15,765 nt of DNA from an uncultured Lachnospiraceae bacterium (GTDB lineage: Bacteria; Bacillota; Clostridia; Lachnospirales; Lachnospiraceae): assembly GCA_910577445.1 (NCBI GenBank), contig CAJTMZ010000011.1, positions 36,772 to 52,536 on the forward strand, written 5' to 3'. The notes under the pieces were generated by a model. It saw only the letters and a program-made list of their open reading frames with translations, had not been told where the DNA came from and did no database searches. The translations under genes and the position numbers were made by a program. Of this stretch, positions 7,151 to 14,410 are shown piece by piece (within the stretch, counting starts at the first letter, position 1; each line of letters begins with the position of its first letter).

Positions 7151-7909
7151 ATGGCATTATTGGAGGTTAAAAACTTAAGCATTTCTTTTGGCGGTCTTCA
7201 GGCTGTGGACGACTTTGAGATTTCCATTAAAAAAGGACAGCTTTACGGGCTGATTGGGCCCAACGGCGCCGGTAAGACCACGGTATTTAATCTGCTCACA
7301 GGTGTGTATAAACCGGATGAAGGAATGGTAATGCTGGACGGGCAGAATATTACCGGTCTGAAAACCATAGAAATAAACAAAGCCGGCGTTGCAAGAACGT
7401 TCCAGAATATCAGGTTATTTAAAAATTTAAGCGTACTGGATAACGTGAAGGCAGGACTTCACAATCATTACAAATATTCCGCCGTTACGGGAATCTTAAG
7501 GCTCCCTAAGTATTTCAGCATGGAAAAAGCCATGAACGAAAAGGCCATGGAGCTTTTGAAGGTTTTTGAACTTGAGGGAGAGGCCGGCTATCTTGCCGCC
7601 AATCTTCCTTACGGCAAGCAACGCAAGCTTGAAATCGCAAGAGCCCTTGCCACGGAGCCGAAGCTTCTTCTTCTGGACGAACCGGCGGCGGGAATGAATC
7701 CGAACGAGACAATGGAGCTGATGAACACTATCCGTTTTGTCAGGGATAACTTTGATATGACGATTCTTTTAATTGAGCATGATATGAAGCTGGTGTCAGG
7801 CATCTGTCAGGAACTGACTGTGCTGAACTTTGGAAGGATTCTCTCTAAAGGACCTACAAGTGAGGTCTTAAACGACCCTCAGGTTATCACGGCATACCTG
7901 GGAGAATAG
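7151..7909 (+). CDS. livG: Branched-chain amino acid ABC transporter ATPase LivG
   Basis: One of two ATP-binding subunits that power the importer from the cytoplasmic face; 252 residues. Walker A GPNGAGKT is at 36-43, the Q-loop FQNIRLF includes Q85, the ABC signature appears as LPYGKQRKLEIARALA (from 152), Walker B is LLLLDEPAAGMNP (172-184), and the H-loop histidine is H210 in LIEHDM. The LPYG form instead of LSGG and the characteristic RTFQNIRLF motif are typical of LivG rather than general ABC proteins. The ribosome binding site GGGAGGTG lies inside the end of livM, and the livM stop is 2 bases upstream. Confidence 0.95.
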   Translation: MALLEVKNLSISFGGLQAVDDFEISIKKGQLYGLIGPNGAGKTTVFNLLTGVYKPDEGMVMLDGQNITGLKTIEINKAGVARTFQNIRLFKNLSVLDNVKAGLHNHYKYSAVTGILRLPKYFSMEKAMNEKAMELLKVFELEGEAGYLAANLPYGKQRKLEIARALATEPKLLLLDEPAAGMNPNETMELMNTIRFVRDNFDMTILLIEHDMKLVSGICQELTVLNFGRILSKGPTSEVLNDPQVITAYLGE

Positions 7910-7934
7910 CTTGGCAATGTAGGAGGAATAAGCG

Positions 7935-8645
7935 ATGGCAATGCTTGAGATAAAGGATTTGCAAGTATATTACGGAGTGATTCAGGCAATTAAAGGGGTA
8001 AACTTCGAGGTAAACGAAGGGGAAGTAATTGCCTTAATCGGCGCTAACGGCGCCGGAAAAACCACGATTCTGCATACGATTACGGGACTTCTGGAAGCCA
8101 GAAAGGGTACGGTCACCTTTGACGGAAAGGATATCACAAAAGTACCGGCGCATAAAATCGTTACCATGGGTATGGCCCACGTACCGGAGGGAAGACGGGT
8201 ATTCGCCAATCTTTCCGTTCTTCAGAATCTGAAAATGGGAGCGTACACCCGTAAGGATAAAAACGAGATTGAACAGACCCTGCAGACGGTTTACAAACGC
8301 TTTCCCAGGTTGGAAGAGCGTCAGAACCAGCTTGCAGGAACTTTAAGCGGAGGAGAGCAGCAGATGCTGGCCATGGGGCGGGCCCTTATGTCCCACCCGA
8401 GAATACTTCTGATGGACGAACCCTCCATGGGACTTTCTCCTATCTTTGTCAATGAAATCTTTGACATTATAAAGGAGGTCAGCGCCGGCGGAACCACGGT
8501 GCTTTTGGTCGAACAGAACGCCAAAAAAGCGCTTTCCATTTCAAACAGAGCTTATGTGCTTGAGACAGGTAATATTGTACTTGAGGGCAAAGCGAAAGAG
8601 CTTCTTAACAACGATTCCATCAAGAAAGCATATCTGGGAGAATAA
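7935..8645 (+). CDS. livF: Branched-chain amino acid ABC transporter ATPase LivF
   Basis: The second ATPase of the importer, 236 residues. Walker A GANGAGKT lies at 36-43, the ABC signature LSGGEQQMLAMGRALM begins at 137, and Walker B ILLMDEPSMGLSP covers 157-169. The H-loop position carries glutamine in LVEQNA (Q194), as is common in LivF. MAHVPEGRRVFANLSVLQNL is the typical LivF stretch near residues 80-99. ATG 7935 is preceded by AGGAGGAAT. Both LivF and LivG end in AYLGE. No terminator is seen between livF and the next gene, 26 bases downstream, so they are probably co-transcribed. Confidence 0.95.
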   Translation: MAMLEIKDLQVYYGVIQAIKGVNFEVNEGEVIALIGANGAGKTTILHTITGLLEARKGTVTFDGKDITKVPAHKIVTMGMAHVPEGRRVFANLSVLQNLKMGAYTRKDKNEIEQTLQTVYKRFPRLEERQNQLAGTLSGGEQQMLAMGRALMSHPRILLMDEPSMGLSPIFVNEIFDIIKEVSAGGTTVLLVEQNAKKALSISNRAYVLETGNIVLEGKAKELLNNDSIKKAYLGE

Positions 8646-8671
8646 ACCTTATAAAAAGGGGGTAGCGGTAA

Positions 8672-9298
8672 ATGAAAGAAGGAATTGTAATTACTATTGC
8701 AAGGCAGTACGGGAGCGGTGGACGCACCATAGGCAAAATGCTTGCGGAAAAGATGGGCATCCATTATTACGACAAGGAACTGATGAAGCTGGCTTCAGAG
8801 GACAGCGGAATCAACGAGGCGCTTTTTGTGAGCGCGGATGAAAAGATAAAAAGCACCAGACTTTTTAAGATTGCCCACAATATTTATCAGGGCGAGCTGA
8901 TTCCGCCCGAAAGCGACGATTTTGTTTCCACGCAGAATCTTTTTAACTATCAGGCTAAAATCATCAAACAGCTTGCCAGCGAAGAGTCCTGCGTGATTGT
9001 AGGACGGTGCGCGGATTTCATTTTGAAGGACTATGACAATGTGCTGAGCGTGTTTATCCACGCGCCGCATGATTACTGCATGGAACAGGCTGCCATAAAG
9101 CAGAAGAAGATGTCTTTAAGGGAACTTGAAAAGTTTATTCTGAAAACGGATAAGCACAAAGCGGAATATTACAAATACTATACCGGCAGGGACTGGACGG
9201 ACGCAAGAAACTATGATTTATGTCTGGACAGCTCAAAGCTGGGATTTGACAGGTGCGTGGAGGAAATTATTTCCTATATCGGAGTAAGGTTCCGGTAG
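8672..9298 (+). CDS. Cytidylate kinase-like family protein (copy 1)
   Basis: A 208-residue P-loop protein of the cytidylate-kinase-like group found in Clostridia; its substrate is not established. The N-terminus ITIARQYGSGGRTIGKMLAE (8-26) has the nucleotide-kinase layout, but GSGGR replaces the usual GxGKS/T, so the standard Walker lysine is absent. Other elements are YYDKEL (32-37), SEESCVIVGRCADFIL (103-118), YYKYYTGRDW and YDLCLDSSKLGF (181-192). ATG 8672 has AAAGGGGGTAG upstream. It follows livF by 26 bases with no terminator, so it likely belongs to the liv operon, and ends before a long hairpin. A 208-residue paralogue lies at 14962-15588. True CMP kinase activity is uncertain. Confidence 0.85.
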   Translation: MKEGIVITIARQYGSGGRTIGKMLAEKMGIHYYDKELMKLASEDSGINEALFVSADEKIKSTRLFKIAHNIYQGELIPPESDDFVSTQNLFNYQAKIIKQLASEESCVIVGRCADFILKDYDNVLSVFIHAPHDYCMEQAAIKQKKMSLRELEKFILKTDKHKAEYYKYYTGRDWTDARNYDLCLDSSKLGFDRCVEEIISYIGVRFR

Positions 9299-9373
9299 AG
9301 CCTAAGAATACTTAAAACTTTAGAAATTATTTTATCAGTCATTTCTTATTATTGAGAACAGACAGTAACTTAT

Positions 9374-9415
9374 CCGGAAAGGTGTATTTTAAGAACTGCA
9401 AATACGCCTTTCCGG
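9374..9415. terminator. Long hairpin between convergent kinase-like gene and lexA
   Basis: CCGGAAAGGTGTATT (9374-9388) pairs with AATACGCCTTTCCGG (9401-9415) over 15 bp with one G-T wobble and a 12-base loop. TCTTTAT follows on the plus strand. It sits between two genes that end facing each other, so it probably ends the liv-kinase transcript and may also end lexA. The T tail is poor for both strands. Confidence 0.75.
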
Positions 9416-9462
9416 TCTTTATATGGGTAATTTTAATATATTTTCATCACTAAAAATTTCCA

Positions 9463-10080
9463 TCACTGGAAGATGCGGAACACGCCGAATACCTTGCCAA
9501 GAATCTGGCAGTTCTCTACGATAATCGGCTCCATCGTGTCGTTTTCGGGCTGCAGCCTGATATGACCGTCCTCCTTATAAAAAGTCTTGACGGTAGCGGA
9601 ATCATCAATGAGAGCTACTACCATATCTCCGTTAGACGCCGTCTGACAGGCATTCACAAAAATCCGGTCGCCGCTCAGAATACCGGCGTTAATCATGGAA
9701 TCCCCCTTGACATTTAAGACAAAAGACTGTCCGTTGGGAACAATTTCAGCGGGAACAGGAAGATAGCTGTCGATATTTTCCTCGGCAAGAATAGGCGTGC
9801 CGGCTGCAACCTGTCCAATTACCGGCAGACTGACCATTTCCGTGCGCACCATCTGAAAGTTATCGTCACAGATTTCTATTGCTCTGGGCTTTGTGGGGTC
9901 CCTTCTGATATAGCCGTTTTTTTCAAGGGTCTCAAGATGGGAATGAACGGATGAAGTCGATTTCAACTGGACGGCTTCGCAGATTTCCCTCACTGACGGC
10001 GGGTATCCCCTCTTTAAAATTTCTTCTTTAATATAATCCAGAATTTCCTGTTGTTTATTGCTGATTTTTCCGTATGCCAT
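9463..10080 (-). CDS. lexA: SOS repressor LexA
   Basis: LexA represses DNA-damage genes and cleaves itself when stimulated by RecA filaments. The 205 residues are the normal length. The N-terminal winged helix contains PPSVREICEAVQLKSTSSVH (27-46) followed by the wing KNGYIRRD. The self-cleavage bond is A93-G94 in GQVAAGTP, and the catalytic dyad is S128 (KGDSMINAG) and K165 (SATVKTFYKE). ATG at 10080 has AAAGGAGG about 7 bases upstream; an in-frame start 57 bases further up would extend past the promoter -10 and is not credible. It is divergent from a LysM protein gene, the same arrangement as lexA-yneA in Bacillus. LexA-box-like sites near its promoter suggest autoregulation. Confidence 0.97.
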   Translation of the reverse strand: MAYGKISNKQQEILDYIKEEILKRGYPPSVREICEAVQLKSTSSVHSHLETLEKNGYIRRDPTKPRAIEICDDNFQMVRTEMVSLPVIGQVAAGTPILAEENIDSYLPVPAEIVPNGQSFVLNVKGDSMINAGILSGDRIFVNACQTASNGDMVVALIDDSATVKTFYKEDGHIRLQPENDTMEPIIVENCQILGKVFGVFRIFQ

Positions 10081-10108
10081 TCGGGTTCCTCCTTTACTTT
10101 GTAAATTA

Positions 10109-10137
10109 AGTATATCATAAAACAAACAGAATGGCAA
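10109..10137 (-). promoter_or_regulatory. lexA promoter
   Basis: On the minus strand TTGCCA (10137-10132) and TATACT (10114-10109) are separated by 17 bases. The expected start near 10102 gives a leader of about 22 bases holding the AAAGGAGG site (about 10088-10095). The -35 overlaps a LexA-box-like sequence. Confidence 0.75.
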
Positions 10138-10147
10138 ACATATATTC
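10135..10147. promoter_or_regulatory. LexA-box-like site at the lexA promoter
   Basis: Read on the minus strand the site is GAATATATGTTTG. Compared with the Gram-positive consensus GAAC-RNRY-GTTYG it differs at one position. It overlaps the lexA -35 box, where a repressor would block polymerase, fitting autoregulation. Confidence 0.55.
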
Positions 10148-10179
10148 CAAATATTTGTTCGGTTTTTTCGTAAAATCTA

Positions 10180-10208
10180 TTGACATATGAATGTGTGTTC
10201 GATATAAT
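10180..10208 (+). promoter_or_regulatory. Consensus sigma-A promoter of the LysM/SOS gene
   Basis: TTGACA (10180-10185) and TATAAT (10203-10208) are both perfect consensus hexamers with a 17-base spacer. A promoter this strong normally needs a repressor, which fits the LexA-box-like sites within and just after it. Start expected near 10215. Confidence 0.88.
10189..10201. promoter_or_regulatory. LexA-box-like site in the promoter spacer
   Basis: GAATGTGTGTTCG matches GAAC-RNRY-GTTYG with a single mismatch (GAAT for GAAC). It lies between the -35 and -10 boxes of the LysM gene promoter. Confidence 0.6.
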
Positions 10209-10218
10209 CACACTATAA

Positions 10219-10230
10219 GAACAACTGTTC
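10219..10230. promoter_or_regulatory. LexA box, perfect half-sites
   Basis: GAACAACTGTTC has perfect GAAC / GTTC inverted half-sites with a 4-base centre and is followed by G, extending one half to GTTCG. It lies just after the expected transcription start of the LysM gene. An imperfect neighbour, CAACCAATGTTCG (10232-10244), follows at once. Confidence 0.75.
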
Positions 10231-10283
10231 GCAACCAATGTTCGCATTTTACATTTATAAGGAATAGAAACGGAGGTGTGATT

Positions 10284-10673
10284 ATGGGCAGGGATATGAG
10301 AGAACTCAGAATCAGGAATAATAAAATCAGGAGAAGAAGAGAGCTGCGCAGACATGTTTTTACAGGGCTTGTCACGACAGTACTGGTGATTGGCTGTTCC
10401 CTGCTCTTTTTCAGCTTAAAAATCAGCGCCCAGAGCAGAGCGGACGTTCAATCTAAATATTATAAGAGCATTCAGGTACAGGAGGGCGATTCTCTGTGGA
10501 ATTATGCCGGGCTGTACGGCGACAGCAGATATTATGACAGCCGCAGTGATTACATTAAAGAAGTTTCCGCAGTGAATGCCCTTAAGGATGACCGGATTAC
10601 TGCCGGCCAGTATCTGATTCTTCCTTATTATGACGCCGGTTATGATACCTGTTATGATGCCGGTTTGAAATAA
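10284..10673 (+). CDS. LysM-domain membrane protein, probable SOS cell-division inhibitor (YneA-like)
   Basis: A 129-residue protein with a very basic N-terminus (RNNKIRRRRELRR, 11-23), one membrane span (about 25-45) and an extracellular LysM domain (about 63-114) opening with IQVQEGDSLWNYAGLYG and closing with ITAGQYLILPYY. This layout matches YneA, which halts division during the SOS response in Bacillus. ATG 10284 has GGAGGTG (10272-10278) 5 bases upstream; upstream in-frame codons overlap the promoter. A consensus promoter carrying LexA-box-like sites precedes it and lexA is divergent, so SOS induction is likely. The C-terminus ends with a short repeat YDAGYDTCYDAG not needed for LysM. 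Its inhibitor role is inferred from layout and context, not shown. Confidence 0.85.
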   Translation: MGRDMRELRIRNNKIRRRRELRRHVFTGLVTTVLVIGCSLLFFSLKISAQSRADVQSKYYKSIQVQEGDSLWNYAGLYGDSRYYDSRSDYIKEVSAVNALKDDRITAGQYLILPYYDAGYDTCYDAGLK

Positions 10674-10681
10674 GGAGCATA

Positions 10682-11734
10682 TTATTTTTCACGAAGCTGA
10701 ACCGCTTTTGCAGCCTTTCTGCGGTTATTGTCCTCAATGGCCGCATAGTGCTTTCTGGTGGTATTTACGTCTTTATGCCCGAGAACGTCCGCAACCAGAT
10801 AGATATCGCCTGTTTCCTGATAGAGGGCCGTTCCGTAAGTGCTTCGTAATTTGTGGGGCGTTATTTTCTTAAGGGAGGTTACGTTTGCGGTATATTTCTT
10901 TACCAGGTTCTCTACCGCGCGCACTGTAATGCGGCGGTTCTGCATAGATAAAAACAAAGCGTTTTCATGGCCTTCCAGGGGAATCTCATGGTGCCTTTTC
11001 TCAAGATAGTCATGGAGGGCGTCGGCAACCTCGTCCCCAAAGTATACAACGGCCTCATAGCCGCCCTTGCGCCTGATTTTGATTCCGTTATTTTTAAAAT
11101 CCACGTCGTTGATGTCCAGTCCGACGCACTCGGAAACACGGATTCCCGTCCCCAGTAACAGGGTAAGAAGGGCCACGTCGCGCAGCTTTGTCTTATTGTG
11201 ATATTTAAGCTGGCTTTTGGTGAGCTTTTCACCTTCCTCCACCTGGTCCAGTAAAATAGCGACCTCGTCCACATCCAGACGGATAATCTGCTTTTCGTGC
11301 TGTTTGGGTATGGGAACAAGAGCGGCCGGATTGGTTTTTATGAGTTCCGAGCGGAAATAATAATTATAAAAGCTTTTAAGAGCGGAAAGTTTTCTCTTTT
11401 TTCCCCGCTCGTTATTGCTGTATTCTTTTCCGTCCTTAACATAGTAGGTAATGTAATCCAGATATTCCTCAATGTCTTCCCTTGTTATCCTGTCAAGCAC
11501 TGATATGGGAAAATCCGTAATCTTCATGTCGCGGCAGGCGCTGTTCTGGGAATGAAGAAATTCAAAAAACACGCGCAGGTCATAGGCATATGCCAGCCGT
11601 GTTCTGGAGGAAGTGTATTCCCGGACGCCTCTAAAAAACTGTTTGCAGAAAGAGGGGAGAGTGGATTCCACCTCCCGCATTCTCAGCGTGTTTAAGTTGT
11701 TTTGTTCGTCATGGTAATTTTTGCTGTTTTCCAT
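10682..11734 (-). CDS. Tyrosine recombinase (Xer/integrase family)
   Basis: A site-specific DNA recombinase of 350 residues, longer than typical XerC/XerD (about 295-310). It has an N-terminal SAM-like core-binding domain (about 27-130) and a catalytic domain with the complete active set: R199 (GTGIRVSE), K223 (RRKGGYE), H294 and R297 (TPHKLRSTYG), H320 (LGHKDVNTT) and nucleophile Y330 (RKHYAAIE). ATG 11734 lies 1 base after the stop of the TtcA-family gene on the same strand and has no strong ribosome binding site of its own, so it is probably translated by coupling. It ends 8 bases from the convergent LysM gene. No flanking repeats or phage genes are seen, so a chromosomal role is likelier than a mobile integrase; this is inference. 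Confidence 0.9.
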   Translation of the reverse strand: MENSKNYHDEQNNLNTLRMREVESTLPSFCKQFFRGVREYTSSRTRLAYAYDLRVFFEFLHSQNSACRDMKITDFPISVLDRITREDIEEYLDYITYYVKDGKEYSNNERGKKRKLSALKSFYNYYFRSELIKTNPAALVPIPKQHEKQIIRLDVDEVAILLDQVEEGEKLTKSQLKYHNKTKLRDVALLTLLLGTGIRVSECVGLDINDVDFKNNGIKIRRKGGYEAVVYFGDEVADALHDYLEKRHHEIPLEGHENALFLSMQNRRITVRAVENLVKKYTANVTSLKKITPHKLRSTYGTALYQETGDIYLVADVLGHKDVNTTRKHYAAIEDNNRRKAAKAVQLREK

Positions 11735-11735
11735 T

Positions 11736-12449
11736 TTAGATATTCCATTCTTTTATTTCGTTTTGTATGGCGGTGAACATTCTTTCCTTTACGCCGGGGG
11801 TATCCTGGTTCAGGCTCTTAAGAACGTTCTTGATATATTCCCGTTTGGTGTTGCCGTCCGCCGGGCAGGGGCTTTTTACCACGGGGATTTGAAATTTGTT
11901 GACAAATCCCACAACATCGGCTTCATTCATGTAGATAAGCGGCCTGATGACGGTCAAATCCATGCGGTCTAAATAGGTGACCGGATGAAATGTGTGGATT
12001 CTTCCCTCAAAAATCAGTGACATCATCATGGTTTCCACCACATCGTCCTTGTGATGGGCATAGGCCACCTTATTGCACCCGGCTTTTTTAATTGCCTCGT
12101 TCAGCGCGCCTTTCCGCATCTTTGCGCAGAGTGAACAGGGATTGGTTTCTTTGCGCTGGTTGAAGATAATATCCGCAATATCCGTTTTGACTATGGTGTA
12201 TTCTATATTCAAATCATGGCACAGCGTTTTGATTTCCTCGAGATTCAGATTCTGGAATCCCAAATCCACCGTGACCGCATGGAGGGTAAAATGTTCGGGA
12301 TAAAACCGCATGAGTCCGTGAAGTCCGTAAAGGAGGGTCAGGCTGTCCTTTCCCCCGGAGATACCGACAGCAATGTGGTCGCCGTTTTCAATCATATGGT
12401 AGTCATCCACGGCGCGGCGGATGTAACTGAGTACTCTCTGTAATGTCAT
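11736..12449 (-). CDS. TtcA-family tRNA 2-thiocytidine biosynthesis protein
   Basis: An N-type ATP pyrophosphatase of 237 residues. TtcA proteins activate cytidine 32 of tRNA with ATP and insert sulfur, using a [4Fe-4S] cluster. The PP-loop SGGKDS is at 31-36. The C105-x-x-C108 pair (NPCSLCAKMRKG) and C195 (SPCPADGN) match the three cluster cysteines of TtcA, and AHHKDDVVETMMM (131-143) is the usual H-x-x-DD motif. It is shorter than E. coli TtcA (311) and lacks its extensions, as in many Firmicutes. TilS is less likely because of the cysteines. The start MTLQRVLSYIRRAVDDY is family-like; AAAGGAAAG lies rather far upstream (about 12 bases). It is followed 1 base later by the recombinase gene. 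Confidence 0.9.
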   Translation of the reverse strand: MTLQRVLSYIRRAVDDYHMIENGDHIAVGISGGKDSLTLLYGLHGLMRFYPEHFTLHAVTVDLGFQNLNLEEIKTLCHDLNIEYTIVKTDIADIIFNQRKETNPCSLCAKMRKGALNEAIKKAGCNKVAYAHHKDDVVETMMMSLIFEGRIHTFHPVTYLDRMDLTVIRPLIYMNEADVVGFVNKFQIPVVKSPCPADGNTKREYIKNVLKSLNQDTPGVKERMFTAIQNEIKEWNI

Positions 12450-12543
12450 TTCCTGATATTTCTTTCCTTTGCATGTATTTTAGTTTTTCTTCATAATTCT
12501 ACCACATTTAATGAATTCTATCATAGTATCTTTTCAAAAAAAA

Positions 12544-12552
12544 TGTTATACT
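12544..12552 (+). promoter_or_regulatory. Candidate extended -10 promoter of the AI-2E transporter gene
   Basis: TGTTATACT gives an extended -10 (TG-N-TATACT) about 42 bases before the gene start. No good -35 is visible 17 bases upstream. The intergenic stretch is AT-rich and also must hold the promoter of the divergent TtcA-family gene, which I could not place. Confidence 0.4.
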
Positions 12553-12593
12553 TTTTATCATAGAAACATACGCAAAAGGAGTCTGCAGATTTT

Positions 12594-13913
12594 ATGAAGT
12601 TACCATTTAACAAACGTTATGTATGCATCGGTATTACGTCTTTTCTTGTCATAGCAGCGTCTATCTGCTTTTATTATCTGGTTTTCCATGGCGACCGTTT
12701 TTCGGCTCAGGTCAACACCTTTTTCAAAATTGTAAGCCCTGTCATGTATGGCATCATTTTCGCCTATCTGATGACTCCGCTGGTAAACGGAATTGAAAAC
12801 CGCTTCCTGATACCCGTCCTTAAAAGGGGAAATCAGCCAGTTTCCGGTAAACAAAAAAAGTATATCAGGACGCTGTCCATTTTACTGACAATTTGCATTG
12901 TGGGAATGTTGATTTACGGTTTCTTTTCGATACTGATTCCGAATCTGATAAAGAGCGTGAAGAGTATTTCCTACCAGTTCCCTTATTATGAACAGAACCT
13001 TATCAACTGGTCGGCGAAATTTCTGGAGGATAACCCGGACATCGAAAAAATATTTTACAATTTCCTTGATACCTACTATGAGGAATTTATGGGTTACTTA
13101 AACGACAGCATCGTGCCCCAGCTTGAAACCCTGTTAAAGCACGTTTCCCTGAGCCTGATAAGCGCCCTTAAGGTGCTCTGGAATTTCATTATCGGCGTGA
13201 TTATCTCCATTTATGTGCTTTTCAGCAAGGAGGTATTTGCAGGACAGGCAAAGAAAATCACTTTTGCGCTGTTTGGCGCCCCCACCGCCAATCAGTTCAT
13301 TAAGGACGCGCGCTTTATCAGCGATACGTTTATAGGGTTTATCAGCGGAAAAATCATCGATTCCATTATCATCGGGTTCATATGTTTTGCGGGAACCAGT
13401 ATCCTGAAAATACCTTACGCCCTGTTAGTAAGCGTGATTGTAGGCGTGACGAACATTATCCCGTTTTTTGGCCCGTATCTTGGAGCCATCCCAAGCGCCA
13501 TCCTTATTTTAATGGTGAACCCCTTAAGATGCGTTTACTTTATCATCTTTATTTTGTTTTTGCAGCAGGTGGACGGCAATGTGATTGGGCCTAAGATTCT
13601 GGGTCAGTCCACGGGTCTGTCCGGATTCTGGGTGATTTTTTCCATCACGGTGTTTGGCGGGATTTGGGGGATTCCCGGCATGATTATCGGCGTCCCTTTC
13701 TTTGCCGTGCTTTACGCGATGATTCGCCGCCGGACAAACAAACTCCTGCAAAAAAGAGGGCTGCCAACGGAAACCCAAAAGTATCAGGAGGTTGATTATA
13801 TCGCCGAAAATGATGTCTTTATTCCCAAATGTACGGAGGAACAGACCACTTTCTTTAAGCTGAAAATTCCTTCGTTTGTTAAAAAAGATAATAAGAAAAA
13901 AGAGGAAAAATAA
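12594..13913 (+). CDS. AI-2E family transporter (PF01594 type membrane protein)
   Basis: A 439-residue polytopic membrane protein of the AI-2E transporter superfamily, whose members export autoinducer-2 or act as ion/proton antiporters; the substrate here is unknown. N-terminal spans (about 9-30 and 40-60) include PVMYGIIFAYLMTPLV. A soluble, helical middle with DNPDIEKIFYN follows, then the conserved block GFISGKIIDSIIIGFI, LLVSVIVGVTNIIPFFGPYLGAIPSA, QQVDGNVIGPKILGQSTGLSGFWVI and GGIWGIPGMIIGVP. The C-terminal 60 residues are polar and end in a lysine-rich tail. AAAGGAG lies 12 bases before ATG 12594, a long spacing. Its stop codon shares one base with the dtd start. Confidence 0.9.
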   Translation: MKLPFNKRYVCIGITSFLVIAASICFYYLVFHGDRFSAQVNTFFKIVSPVMYGIIFAYLMTPLVNGIENRFLIPVLKRGNQPVSGKQKKYIRTLSILLTICIVGMLIYGFFSILIPNLIKSVKSISYQFPYYEQNLINWSAKFLEDNPDIEKIFYNFLDTYYEEFMGYLNDSIVPQLETLLKHVSLSLISALKVLWNFIIGVIISIYVLFSKEVFAGQAKKITFALFGAPTANQFIKDARFISDTFIGFISGKIIDSIIIGFICFAGTSILKIPYALLVSVIVGVTNIIPFFGPYLGAIPSAILILMVNPLRCVYFIIFILFLQQVDGNVIGPKILGQSTGLSGFWVIFSITVFGGIWGIPGMIIGVPFFAVLYAMIRRRTNKLLQKRGLPTETQKYQEVDYIAENDVFIPKCTEEQTTFFKLKIPSFVKKDNKKKEEK

Positions 13914-14365
13914 TGAAATTTGTTATTCAAAGAGTTGAGAGGGCCAGCGTGGCCGTGGAAGGAAAAACCGTGGGAGAGATTGGCAGAGGATTTCTGGTAC
14001 TTGTGGGCGTCTGCGATTCCGATACCTTTGAAATCGCGGATAAAATGCTGAGCAAAATGCTCCGCCTGCGGATATTTGCGGATGAAAACGACAAGACTAA
14101 CCTCGACTTAAAAAGTGTCGAAGGCGGATTGTTAATTATTTCACAATTTACGCTATATGCAGATTGCCGCAAGGGAAACCGTCCTTCCTTCACCAGGGCC
14201 GGCAAGCCTGAATTTGCCAGGGAAATGTATGAGTATATTCTGAAAAAATGTTCCGAAGAGGTTTCATGCGTCGCGTCCGGCGTCTTTGGCGAGCACATGG
14301 ACATTTCGCTTATGAACAGCGGGCCTTTTACGATTGTCCTGGATTCGGATGAAATCTGCAGGTAA
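13913..14365 (+). CDS. dtd: D-aminoacyl-tRNA deacylase Dtd
   Basis: Dtd removes D-amino acids, and glycine wrongly charged on tRNA-Ala, from tRNA in the cytoplasm. The 150 residues are the usual length. The active-site motif SQFTLYAD is at 77-84 and the Gly-cisPro motif NSGPFT at 135-140; KGNRPSFTRAG (87-97) and the N-terminal QRVERASV (6-13) are further family marks. The ATG shares its A with the stop of the AI-2E gene (TAATG), so translation is coupled and the two are one transcript. In many Firmicutes dtd follows relA instead; the partner here is different. Confidence 0.97.
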   Translation: MKFVIQRVERASVAVEGKTVGEIGRGFLVLVGVCDSDTFEIADKMLSKMLRLRIFADENDKTNLDLKSVEGGLLIISQFTLYADCRKGNRPSFTRAGKPEFAREMYEYILKKCSEEVSCVASGVFGEHMDISLMNSGPFTIVLDSDEICR

Positions 14366-14410
14366 ACTTTAAAACTCTGCAATTTAAAATTTCTGCCGTC
14401 AAATATTAAT

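Noticed and set aside
10149..10161. A further LexA box around the GTTCG at 10157-10161
   Set aside because: The opposite half-site is AAAT rather than GAAC, too poor to call.
10014..10355. 113-codon minus-strand frame across the lexA control region
   Set aside because: It crosses two promoters and overlaps both lexA and the LysM gene; it is a chance frame.
10682..12449. Mobile element around the tyrosine recombinase
   Set aside because: No tRNA target, direct repeats, excisionase or phage genes are visible, and the neighbours are chromosomal genes.
12450..12593. Promoter of the TtcA-family gene
   Set aside because: TAGAAT-like hexamers exist on the minus strand but none has a convincing -35 at 16-18 bases.
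13927..14382. 151-codon open frame on the minus strand
   Set aside because: It is antisense to dtd, whose motifs are intact, and it shows no recognisable family or ribosome binding site.
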